From Tilletia caries (Eukaryota; Basidiomycota; Exobasidiomycetes; Tilletiales; Tilletiaceae), in the NCBI GenBank assembly GCA_032718865.1, contig JALUTQ010000030.1, positions 744,001 through 808,000 of the forward strand: a DNA stretch of 64,000 nt. Direction: 5' to 3'. The notes beneath the pieces were generated by a model. That model was not told the origin of the DNA and searched no databases. It saw only the letters and a list, made by a program, of their open reading frames with translations. Both the position numbers and the translations under genes were made by a program. This document shows, one piece after another, positions 45,392-55,032 of the stretch; position 1 is the first letter of the stretch, and each line of letters starts with the position of its first letter.

Positions 45392-46725
45392 AGCTGTTCA
45401 TTCTGGAGTGCTACGAATGCCAAACCAACAAGAACCGTCGTCAACGGAAGCACGGGCTCCTGGAACCCATCATGGAGCCCCACGAGGTTTGCGCGTGTCT
45501 TGGGATGGACTTCGTTACCGGGGTGCCGACCACGGCGTCAGGGATGGACACGATTTCCGTGGTCTCGGACAAATTCAGCAAGTTCGCGCTGTTCTACCCT
45601 TCCCAGAAGTCGGACGATGCGAAACAGACCGCTCAGCGCTTTCTTGAGCACGTGTTCCCGCTCACAGGCCTGCCACAGAAGCTGATTTCGGACAGGGACG
45701 CCCGTTTCACCAGCGCGTTTTGGCAGGAGGTATTCGCGTCCCTGCAGGTCACTCTGGGCATGAGCACTCCGTACCACCCCCAGACCGACGGACAGGTGGA
45801 GCGGCTGAACGAAACAATGTGCACGATGCTCCGTCACTACGTTAGTGTGCGTCAAACGGACTGGGACTCCAAGCTTCCGATTCTCTCCATGGCCTATAAC
45901 AATCGGAGACACTCGAGCACCAGCTTCTCTCCATACGAACTGGTATTCGGGCAGCAACCTCGTCTTTTCGGCCTGCACGAGGACGCGACGGTAGCCACGG
46001 GATTGCCCGGTCACTCTGCTTGGGTTGACGACCTGCGAGCGGCACGTGTGGAGGCTGGGCTGGTGATCGAGATGTCCTCCGCCCGTCAGAAGGCGTGGTT
46101 CGACGTTCATCGTGACGACCTGGTACTCCAGGAAGGGGACCATGTGTGGGTCGACCTCCGTAATTATCGGGCGCCGCTGGATTCGGGCGCGGATGCGCGA
46201 CGCAAGCTTTCAGCGAAGTATGCCGGTCCCTTTCCGGTCGTCGAGGTGGTGGGAAAGCGGGCGTACCGACTTCGTCTTCCAGGCTGGTTTCGCGTCCACG
46301 ACGTCTTCCCAATCGATGCCCTTGTTCGGTTCTACGGCGATCCTTCCAAAGTACACCCTCGCCCGGTGCATGGTCTCGACAGTAGCGAGGGAGAGAACGA
46401 GCATCGCGTCTTTGGATATCTTGGCCGCCGACCCACCCTATTCGACGATGGAAAGACGTTCGATTACCTTGTGGAGTGGTCTCACGAGCCTCCCTCCTGG
46501 CAGCAAGATTCTCGGCTACCTCATCTCGCCTGGGCGACGCGAGACTTCGACAAGGCGGCACGGGAACATCTACGTGTCACCCGCCTGCCTCGCTCAACTA
46601 CGATCATCCTCCCGGGACGTGAGGAGGACGCACGCAGAGCCGATGCCGAGGAGGACAATGTTCTGGAGGATGCGGACCACGTCAGCCCTCGCGGACGAGG
46701 GCAGCGTAAGCGGGGGCGTATGTAA
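45345..46725 (+). CDS. Gypsy integrase and chromodomain-like end (frameshifted part of pol)
   Basis: Continues the polyprotein in the next frame: Cys pair of the zinc-binding domain (LECYECQTNK), catalytic core GMDFVTGVP with the first Asp, SDRDARFTSAFW with the second Asp, and QTDGQVERLNE with Glu. After the GPF-type stretch (KYAGPFPVVE) comes a chromodomain-like end, FDYLVEWSHEPPSWQ, near 46460, as in chromoviruses, which target chromatin. It ends ATG TAA, with the stop inside the first bases of the 3' LTR. No start codon is expected at the 5' border; an indel at about 45350 separates it from the upstream part. Confidence 0.93.
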
Positions 46726-47038
46726 GGAGCTGCCTGAGGGCCCTGCATTGGTTACGTTCATTTCCTGATTCAGAGTTCGTTTCGATGTTCCAGACTCGGT
46801 CGCGACGTATCCGTACGTCGCTCCTTCACTGTCATTACACGGTAATTGCGTTCCCTTCTTTTCATTTCCCTCAGTGTATATAAGAAGGGAACGACCCACG
46901 CTCATTCCCCTCTGAAGCCCCTCAGAATATCACGTACACACACAGCATCTCCTCTCTCTCAGACTCTCCTTGACTCCTTTTCGTTCTTCGTTCGCGGTAC
47001 TGGTTCAGCTCGTGATTGACGCTTCACAGCTCATCACA
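46721..47038 (+). repeat. 3' LTR of gypsy element
   Basis: 318 bp. It differs from the 5' LTR at about four sites (for example TGAATTGG against TGCATTGG, and TAAGAGGGG against TAAGAAGGG). The bases before it (AAGCGGGGGCGTA) are a weak polypurine tract. Confidence 0.96.
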
Positions 47039-47043
47039 GCCCC

Positions 47044-48420
47044 AGTCGATCTCGTTCAATTCTGGCTGTATCTCACGCTCACCCAAACCTTGACATCCAT
47101 GTTCAGCAAGACCATAGCTATCAAATCGCATCAATTATCATATCCATGGATTGAATCAAAACAAAATGAATTAAAACAAAATGACATAGTTTCCTCTATA
47201 CTCGGACATTATGGTCGTGGTCGGGCAGAGGACATGATCAGACCGCTCCGAGGCTACTAAGTACGGAAGATTGTATTTCTCAGGCCTAGTTACTATTACA
47301 GAAAGATGCATGGGAGGGTGTGAAGCCGATCATGGCTACGCGCATGCTCAGGGTAGCTTCGCTACCCTTCGTCCGCTCCGCCATGAGTTGGAGGCGGAAG
47401 AACATTGCTCGTAGTCACTCTAATGATGGACCGACGACCATGCTCGGCCGTAGATAGTAAGTAGGATTGTGGAAACGTAAGTTCAGAAGGCTGTGTTGTG
47501 TCAACGCAAAAGGAAAGAAGACGGAGCAGACGTATTACTACTCACTGATGCCAATAGGGCGACGTTTGAAGGTTGATCGGCACAAGAGCATTTTGAAGAC
47601 GAGACCGATGCCGGGGTCATTTCATCTGAAGCAGATGTAGAAAAAGGGTGCTGAAAAATCAGCAGAGAATGGAAGAGAGTGAGAGACGGACACTTGACTC
47701 ACCTATGCCTGGTGGAGATAGGATGCGATCTGGACTGTGCAAAAAAGGAGGAGAGAAACTCCCTATCAGCGTCCTTGTCGGTTAATTACTGAGAAGGGAG
47801 GAGGGAAAAGACAGCGAGCTGGGTCGGGAACGGAATGCGGTTCGGATGAATGGTATGAATAGCTGCTGAGAATGTGGGACCATCAGCGGTCAATTTCAAC
47901 TTCATGACATGCGAGGGAAGGTGTGGATGCATACAGACTACCGTCACGTACCTTGATCTAGATGAAGCTGGTCACTGATGTGAGTTTTTCAAAGGAGAGG
48001 AGCGGGTTAGTATCGAGAAAGAAGAGGCAGTCTTTTTCAGCGTCCTTGGAACGTGAGGAGGGAGAAGGCAGTAAGTGATCTGTGATGGAGAGACGAGGAG
48101 GAGTTGGAGGACCCTTGTGCCATCGCCAAATTATCCAAGAGTCCAGACGAGGGGCTTACAGGTTGATGCCCCAAAATCCGCGCAGCTGGGTAGCGCAAGC
48201 CGCAGAGCCTGTGAGCGAGGATTTCGCGGTCAGCGTCACAGAGCACAGGATGAGTCAATGAAATGATACCCACTTGAGCTTGATCTTCGTCCGCGGAGGA
48301 GACCTAAAAGTTGTAGACGTGCTGTGACAACGCCAAGGCGAGGGAGGGACTGTTAAGCTTCCATATCGCGCGCACTAGCTATACCATGTCTATGAGCATC
48401 AACTCACAGCCTGGTTCTCG
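47044..48420. other. No supported gene; relic sequence
   Basis: Two loose copies of a segment with TTTTTCAGCGTCCTTGGAA-like words (about 47770 and 48035) and one inverted hairpin AGGGTAGCTTCGCTACCCT at 47350-47368, the same hairpin as in the satellite. Minus-strand splice-like sites occur, but I could not build a gene. Confidence 0.4.
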
Positions 48421-48561
48421 TGGAAGCGGTCACGACGCTGAGCCTGGTGACAAACCTGGTCGAAGGAGGGGATGTCGCCGGTAAGGAAGAGCCAGAGCAT
48501 GGACTCGGGGGGCAGCTCCTTGCCCTCGACGCCGAGGTGAGCTTGAAGCCGGCTCTATCAA
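48421..48561 (-). pseudogene. Citrate-synthase-like exon fragment
   Basis: The minus strand reads LQAHLGVEGKELPPESML followed by WLFLTGDIPSFDQV. This resembles the conserved LPEALFWLLLTGEIPTDAQV region in the large domain of citrate synthases. Candidate splice sites surround it (acceptor CGACAG upstream, donor GTGAGT near 48405). I could not find the catalytic His or Asp regions, and the sequence around it does not continue the family, so it is best seen as a remnant of a citrate synthase or methylcitrate synthase gene. The short match leaves doubt. Confidence 0.45.
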
Positions 48562-49514
48562 CCAGCGTCCAGCAGCTAAACCTGTCGCGTCGAGTTAATG
48601 CAGGCAGATAAGAGATGTGAGCAAAACGGCGAGCGTGCTTGATTCTTGAAGCAGCTACTCGCAAACGCACCTTGTTGAAGAATTGGAGCTGCAGTTGGCT
48701 GTCGGTGTGAGCAGTCAGCAGAAAGAAGAGCACGGTGTAACGGAGCATGTTGAGTGAGAGAAGTCAGTCTACTCACCTTGACGACATCGACCGCGGTCCG
48801 CGATCATGAGAACTGACAATAACACGGAGTGACAGAGAAAGAATGGTGAGTATGGGCCGAACCCGGAGCGTCTGATGTAACCTGTCAGCGCGTGCAAGAA
48901 TACGAGCCTCACCACGCGTGACGATGCTGGGGATGCTGGGACGGAGTGAGGCTGGAAACGACGCAAAGACTGGAACAAGGTGAGTAGAGAATTCAGAACT
49001 GAGAACAGCGGTGAGCATCGATAACGTGGTGAGAGGGGAGCGGCCAGAATAGAATCGAGACCCGAGGAGGGAATGAAAATGGTCGTCCGTAGTAGACGTC
49101 AAGGCGGTGGGTGAAGCATTGAATGGTTGGTTGGGACTTGGGATGATGCTTGTCGGGCGTCGAGACTCGAGCGTGTCGAGACTCGAGAGTGCGCAGCTAA
49201 AAGTTTGTTCCATGCACTTCCGTGATGCTCCATAGAAATGCTCCGAGGTGCGCGCCATGGTATCTCCAGGTGCAACCACAACAATCTCCGCATCCTCGCC
49301 AACCTTGACTCGAACGAGGTACCCATCGCCATGATCGGATAAGGGCCATTTCTTGGTAGCATAACAGATAATTCGGATACCCCACTCGTGAGAAACTTTC
49401 AGGCGGTTTGGGGACGAAAATAAAAGGTTTGTTCGAGCGATGTAGCGAATAGATTTTTACGGCCGTAAGAAAACCACCCCAATAACCCCATAACTCTAAA
49501 GAGTCTGGGGAATC
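48562..49514. other. No supported gene
   Basis: Minus-strand frames with signal-like starts (MLRYTVLFFLLTAHTDS at 48748) occur but are short and not supported by motifs. They may be N-terminal exons of the citrate-synthase-like relic. An inverted CCCCAGACT motif with the palindrome TTACGGCCGTAA lies at about 49455-49506. Confidence 0.35.
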
Positions 49515-50012
49515 CCTCGAATAAAATCTTTCAAAACTTCTTGAAATCTTCTCAAACTTCGCCAGGGTGTCCGTGTTCTCAGCATCCATCGACGCTCTCG
49601 ATTTCTCCCAGTTTTATTTGTGAAGATAGCAATTTGCTGTTCACATGCCGTCCTTCCGCCGTTCGTTGCCCGTTTCTGTCTGTCTTCTACCTCCACTTTT
49701 CCCACGCCTTCGACAGTCATGGTCAAAAGTCAAAACCCTCCGAGGAAGTTCATAGCCATATGTAGTCAGAACTCAAAACCCCCCGAGAAAGTTGAAAGGT
49801 CTTCAACTTTTTGACGAACGCATTACGTTTACGCAGCTACCGGCTACCGCCTACCAAGTACCAACTGCCCAACTTACTCCAGCGTTCACTAACCTTTAAC
49901 CCTGACCTGCCTACAACTTACAAGTCGTGCCAGTGGTAAGTTGTTTGAGATACACGCTTACATCTACCAGGTGATGGTGCCCCAAAATGCTACTGACTAC
50001 TGAGTACTGACT
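49515..50012. repeat. Dispersed direct repeat A, copy 2
   Basis: Counterpart of 38914-39400, same orientation. An extra 20 bp of GCTACCGGCTACCGCC type is present near 49836. Confidence 0.85.
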
Positions 50013-50439
50013 TCTAAGTTTCTAACTAGGAGTACTGAGGACTGAGGTTTGACTCACGTTTGACTGTCTGAGTGCTGACATTCCTACGTTTTTTTCTATT
50101 TCTTGCTGCTGGTAGCCTGGTAGATGGTAGTCCGGACTCCGGGGTCCTGAATTCTGATCAGCTTCATTGCTTCTATTTTAATCTCCTACGTTCTACCGGA
50201 CTTGGCCTTACAATATTGACCCATTGTCATATGCATTCATGCTGCATGCTGCATGCATCATCGCGATTCGCGGGCAGCATTGCTTATTTTATGACTTCTC
50301 AGAACACTCTTGCAAGAACGAATGCACTCACACACTGAGCGCCATTCTATCAGATGAATGAGATACTGATCTGCTTTTCGACTCATCTGCTCATGGGCTC
50401 ATCCGCTCATCATATACGTCATGTGTGACAACTTACGGC
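50013..50439. other. No supported gene
   Basis: An 88-codon open frame at 50072-50338 begins with a hydrophobic stretch, but nothing else supports it. Confidence 0.35.
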
Positions 50440-51225
50440 GGGGACGGGAGAGCTCGAAGGGTAGCGAAGCTACCCTGAGAGCGAGGCGCGGTAAGCGTCA
50501 GTCCATATCGATTTATCAACTGTGGCCTGTGGGTCACCGATCCGGTACTCAATACACATGTTACATTACATCTTTGGGGAGTTCTATGTCTATCTGCTCA
50601 TTATCTATGTTGTGTGGATAATCATGGCGGAGAGCTCGAAGGGTAGCGAAGCTACCCTGAGAGCGAGGCGCGGTAAGCGTCAGTCCATATCGATTTATCG
50701 ACTGTGGCCTGTGGGTCACCGATCAGGTACGCAATGCACATGTTACATTACATCTTTGGGGAGTTCTATGTCTATCTGCTCATCACCTATGTTGTGTGGA
50801 AAATCATTGCGGAGAGCTCGAAGGGTAGCGAAGCTACCCTGAGAGCGAGGCGCGGTAAGCGTCAGTCCATATCGATTTATCGACTGTGGCCTGTGGGTCA
50901 CCGATCCGGTACTCAATACACATGTTACATTACATCTTTGGGGAGTTCTATGTCTATCTGCTCATTATCTATGTTGTGTGGATAATCATGGCGGAGAGCT
51001 CGAAGGGTAGCGAAGCTAACCTGAGAGCGAGGCGCGGTAAGCGTCAGTCCATATCGATTTATCGACTGTGGCCTGTGGGTCACCGATCAGGTACGCAATG
51101 CACATGTTACATTACATCTTTGGGGAGTTCTATGTCTATCTGCTCATCACCTATGTTGTGTGGAAAATCATTGCGGAGAGCTCGAAGGGTAGCGAAGCTA
51201 CCCTGAGAGCGAGGCGCGGAGGGCG
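50440..51225. repeat. 182-bp satellite array with hairpin core
   Basis: Just over four tandem units. The hairpin AGGGTAGC-GAA-GCTACCCT sits at 50458, 50640, 50822, 51004 (one stem base changed) and 51186, exactly 182 bp apart. Units alternate between two variants (GATCCGGTACTCAATAC with GGATAATCATGGCG, and GATCAGGTACGCAATGC with GGAAAATCATTGCG), so the real period is a 364-bp dimer. 182 is not a multiple of three, and the open frames across it are chance. Confidence 0.95.
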
Positions 51226-51855
51226 TCTATGTGATTTGAATGATTGACTGTGCTTCAGGGCCATTGTTTAGGTATGCAATCCACATCCGACAGGTCACTG
51301 CATTGAGCACGCCTTTTGAGAATTCGAGTCTAAGATATCCAGACCAAGCATTAAGCAACATCAGTCATCAAGAGTCAAGACATGCATGTTTCTTGGTACT
51401 TTTCATTTCCCGTTCATATTCTAATTTCTATAAACTCATGGCCTCAAAAAGTCTGGGGAACACTCTGGCTCAAAAGCCAGGCCGGTGGGATACTCCAAAC
51501 ACGGGTGAGGTGAGACTCGTCTGGTGGTCTTCTGCGCTAAAATAGGTCCAAAATCCCTGAACCTGCAATAGGTACGACAATACCCTTAAGGTATTGACAA
51601 TTCCCAATCTTGCCCAATATGTAGCTGTACCTATTCGGTATGGAACGCCGTTCCGGCCACCTTGATTTGATTTGATTTGTACTTTGTACTTTGCTCTCCA
51701 CACCAGTCGCAGTCTCTTCACAGGTCGCAGTCAACATAGCAACACCACTACCTCCACATTTCCCACGCTGCCCCTCAGTCACAACTCACACATCACAATT
51801 TTTCTCTCGCTCTTCACCTCGTACTTAGTTGATTCTGATCATTCCCATCTCCTTC
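51226..51855. other. Upstream flank of integrase gene 2
   Basis: No gene. AAAGTCTGGGGAACAC (inverted CCCCAGACT motif) is at about 51449, then a pyrimidine-rich stretch before the ATG. The bases before the gene (CTCTCGCTCTTCACCTCGTAC) could hold its promoter. Confidence 0.4.
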
Positions 51856-53392
51856 ATGGTCGAACCTGCGCAATATCTCAACTCTTCTCAAGTTGCCAAC
51901 CTGCGGGTCGACATCGAAGCGTTCACTGCGCCAATAGCAACATTCGTTGCATTCGCAGGACGCAACAACGCTTTTCTCTTGACGCATTCCCTTGCCATTG
52001 ACGAGCTGTTGATCTCTACCAATCTTCTAGCTACGAGATTGCATCCCTTTGTGTTCGACTCCATTATCAAACCTATACGCGACATTGAGGCCAACCTGCG
52101 CGTTCTGGATCAACACGTCTCCTCTTCAGCCCATCTACCGTCTCTCTTCAAGCCCGGCGAAGACCAGGAATGGATCAAGACAGAATCGGGACAGTGGAAG
52201 CTCATAATCCCCGAAGAGCTTCTCTTAGAGCTCACAGAGATGGGGTTCAGAGATGGTGACTGTGCAATCTTTCTGGGTTGCTCAGAGCGAACGATACGAA
52301 GGCGCAGGAACGAGCTCGGTATCAAGAAATGGAATCATGTTGAAATGAGCGACGCCGAACTCAAAACTGTGAGTAGCTTCTAGATCAACAAGCAAGCATT
52401 GGGTGTGGGGCATAAAACCGTCTAGTAGAAGGGCAGTATCAGAGCAAAGTTGGCACGAGAGTTGGAAACTTGGAGGAGCAAAGAGAAAGAAACTGAGGAC
52501 AGGAGCAAGGAGCTTGGAGCGAGGAGAGACGAGAGACGAGACTGGGAGCGGGAGCGACTGGCGAGAACGGAGAAAGAAGGTTGAGGATCTTGGCTGATGT
52601 AACGTGCCGAGGAACTGACGCTCCATTGTGTCAATAGATATTTCATATAACTACAACTGCGCATGATGCACAGCTACAGCGTCGGAGAACGAGGAACGAC
52701 AGGAGCGTTGAAGGCAACAGGACTTCGCATTAGCCGGGCACGACTCAGAAGACTGGTGCAGGAGCTAGACCCAGTAGGCGTGCACTCACGATGGACCAGG
52801 TATTTGAAACGGCGGGAGTACTATGTTCCATTTGTGAACTCGCTGTGACACATGGATGGACACCACAAGTTAATACGGTGGAAAATCGTGATTCATGGCG
52901 CAATTGACGGGAAGAGCAGACTGGTCACTTACCTGCATGCAGCTGGGAACACCGAACAATCGAGCCAACACAGTCGGTGCGCTATTCCAGAAGGCGGTTC
53001 AAGAGAGAGTATGGCCGAGTCGAGTCCGAGGAGATCACGGAGGAGAAAATATGGAGGTTCTACGCATGATGGAGGAGCACCAAGGTATGTTCATCAAACG
53101 CATCATGAAGATCAAACGATTGTCAGCTGATCACGCTCAAATAGGACGTGGTCGGGGCTCGTTCATACAAGGATCCTCCACTCACAATCAAAGAATCGAG
53201 AGACTGTGGGTGGATGTCAGAAAGTGGACGGTCAACAAGTACAGAGGCTGCTTTCAGTATCTCGAGACAATCGGGCAGCTCGATGCGGACAACGACGTAC
53301 ATTTATGGGCCTTGCACTTTGTGTTCTTGCCGCAGTTGAATGGGGCGCTGGACCATTTCGTCAAGATGTGGAATAATCACAAGGTGCGAACC

Positions 53393-53814
53393 TGTTGTGT
53401 ATGAGCCGGGCCACCGCGGATCCGGACCGGATTTAGACCTCAGCCCCACAGCGCCACCGCTACCTCGACTTCCCTTTCTCCTCCTGGACGCTATCGACCA
53501 CTAAGCATACTACTTCCACCTTTCCTCCCTCTCGCATTCCTTTCTCCCACTCCCAATTCCTTTCTCTCGCCCTCTTATCTTTCCCAGGCTAGAGCGACAC
53601 AAGGCCCACGATACTTCCCAGTGATACACGCAAGCAGAGAGGTATACCTATATATACGTTCACCATGTATCCCCATCCATATCCCTCTTCTCCTTGCCGT
53701 CAATTCATCACTCAAGTTCAACGTCTAGGATATCTTTCAGATTGTGAGCAGCAGAGGTGGAGACGGAAAACCGATCCAACACGGTTGTCAGAAGCCGTAC
53801 AGCAAAATCTGACA
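53393..53814 (+). repeat. 5' LTR of copia element
   Basis: 422 bp, TG...CA ends. A TATA-like CCTATATATACG lies near 53648-53659. Confidence 0.96.
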
Positions 53815-53826
53815 TGGTAGCTCCGC
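53815..53826 (+). other. Primer-binding site of copia element
   Basis: TGGTAGCTCCGC directly abuts the 5' LTR. It is identical over 12 bases to the site of the gypsy element at 40446, so both use the same tRNA, probably initiator Met. Confidence 0.78.
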
Positions 53827-53885
53827 ATCTCTCTTCCCAGATCACCCCAGCTGCCCAGCAATCTCCCCCTCCAGAGCCCTCAAGC

Positions 53886-55023
53886 ATGTCCGGCTCCGAG
53901 TCTGCCGACTCCATCACCCCCACCAATCGATCCATGTCCGACACGGACAAGATCCTCGAGGCCCTCCAGGCCAGTACCGCTGCCACCCGCATGGCCACCC
54001 TCAAGATGGACAAGCTCGAGTCGGACATCGCCGAGCTCAAGACCGCTCGCAGTGCCGCCACTGCCGAGTTGGCTACCCCGGTCCTAGGCGACGCCTCCAC
54101 CTTCCCGTACACTCCGTACGTTCTCCGTCCTGGCCCCGTTCAAGGTGTCGCCACCCCGACCCGGCCAAACTCCCGCTCCCGCGACGCCGAAGGCTCGAGG
54201 CGTGTCCGGTTTCTACGTGCCGATCACGCCGAAGACCAAGTCGAAGGGCCCTTCGAGCGACCACGCGAGCCTCTCCGGTTTCGTGTTCGGAAGCGGCGAC
54301 GAGGACCACAAACACCTCGACCACACGCTCGACCCGGCCGAGCGTATCGAAGCCTCCCGCCGAGTCAGCGACGAGAGGAGCAAGGAAGTCATCGAGCTGA
54401 AGTCGCAGCTCTGGACGACCTGCCTCGCCATCGTGGAGAAGGAGAACCGCGGCGACGAGAAGGAGGACATCGTCCGCAAGACCGATCGGATGGCCGCCGA
54501 GCATTGGCTCCAGATCCGCAAGGAGCGCATCATGCGCATGTTCGACCCGGCCACTCGTGACAACCTGCCGAAGGACGAACACGGCCAGAAAGGGGAGAAG
54601 AAGGATTGGCTTCGAGCGATCAGCCAGTCCGCCCCGTCGCGCATTACGAGCAAACTCACCCACGACAACTTCCTGGCGTATACGTCCCAGCTGATCAGCC
54701 TCCTCGCACCCATCGAGTTCGCCCAGGAGATCCTCGAGGGCATCGAGCACGGAGAGGACTACCTCGAGGGCCACCCGACCGAGGTCACTCCGAACTGCAA
54801 CTTGCGACTCGACCCCGAGATCGGTGGATTGATCTCCGGCTCGGTCTCCGATGAGTGCCGGGGATACGTCTTCGCCCGTCAGTCGACTGGCGAGTTCCGA
54901 GGAAGCGTCATCTGGCGTGACCTCGTCGGCATCATGAAGCGTGGTAATGGGCTCGGAAAGGCGACGATCTTGGAGAAGGTGTTGGGCGAGCGGCAGAGTC
55001 CGTCGGAGGGCGTTCGCCCGTAG
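53886..55023 (+). pseudogene. Copia Gag, N-terminal two thirds, frameshifted
   Basis: ATG 53886 (MSGSESADSITPTNRS) begins a coiled-coil-like segment (KMDKLESDIAELKTARSAA). At about 54165-54185 the reading changes by one frame and continues as VSGFYVPITPKTKSKGPS through the gag core to TAG at 55021-55023. The next codons in the same frame (AERMRTLFIKSASMG) clearly continue gag. So one indel and one nonsense codon interrupt it, the latter consistent with a CAG-to-TAG change (inference). Confidence 0.8.
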
Positions 55024-55032
55024 GCTGAACGA

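Larger units (their letters stand above)
40126..47038 (+). mobile_element. Complete Ty3/gypsy LTR retrotransposon (6.9 kb)
   Basis: Two 318-bp LTRs (TG...CA) differ at about four positions, and the 5-bp target duplication GCCCC is exact (40121-40125 and 47039-47043). Order inside: primer site, gag, protease, reverse transcriptase, RNase H, integrase, chromodomain-like end. The near-identical LTRs mean a recent insertion. Confidence 0.97.

Noticed and set aside
40676..46725. Programmed frameshift in gypsy pol
   Set aside because: The shift lies within the integrase zinc-binding domain and not between gag and pol.
50421..51206. Overlapping repeated open frames of about 100 codons in the satellite
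   Set aside because: The period of 182 bp is not divisible by three, so the frames are by-products of the repeat.
50440..51225. CRISPR-like array
   Set aside because: Units are 182 bp and repeated throughout, with no unique spacers; this is a satellite.
50440..51225. Helitron ends because of the hairpins
   Set aside because: No CTRR end, no A/T target context and no Rep/helicase gene in the window.
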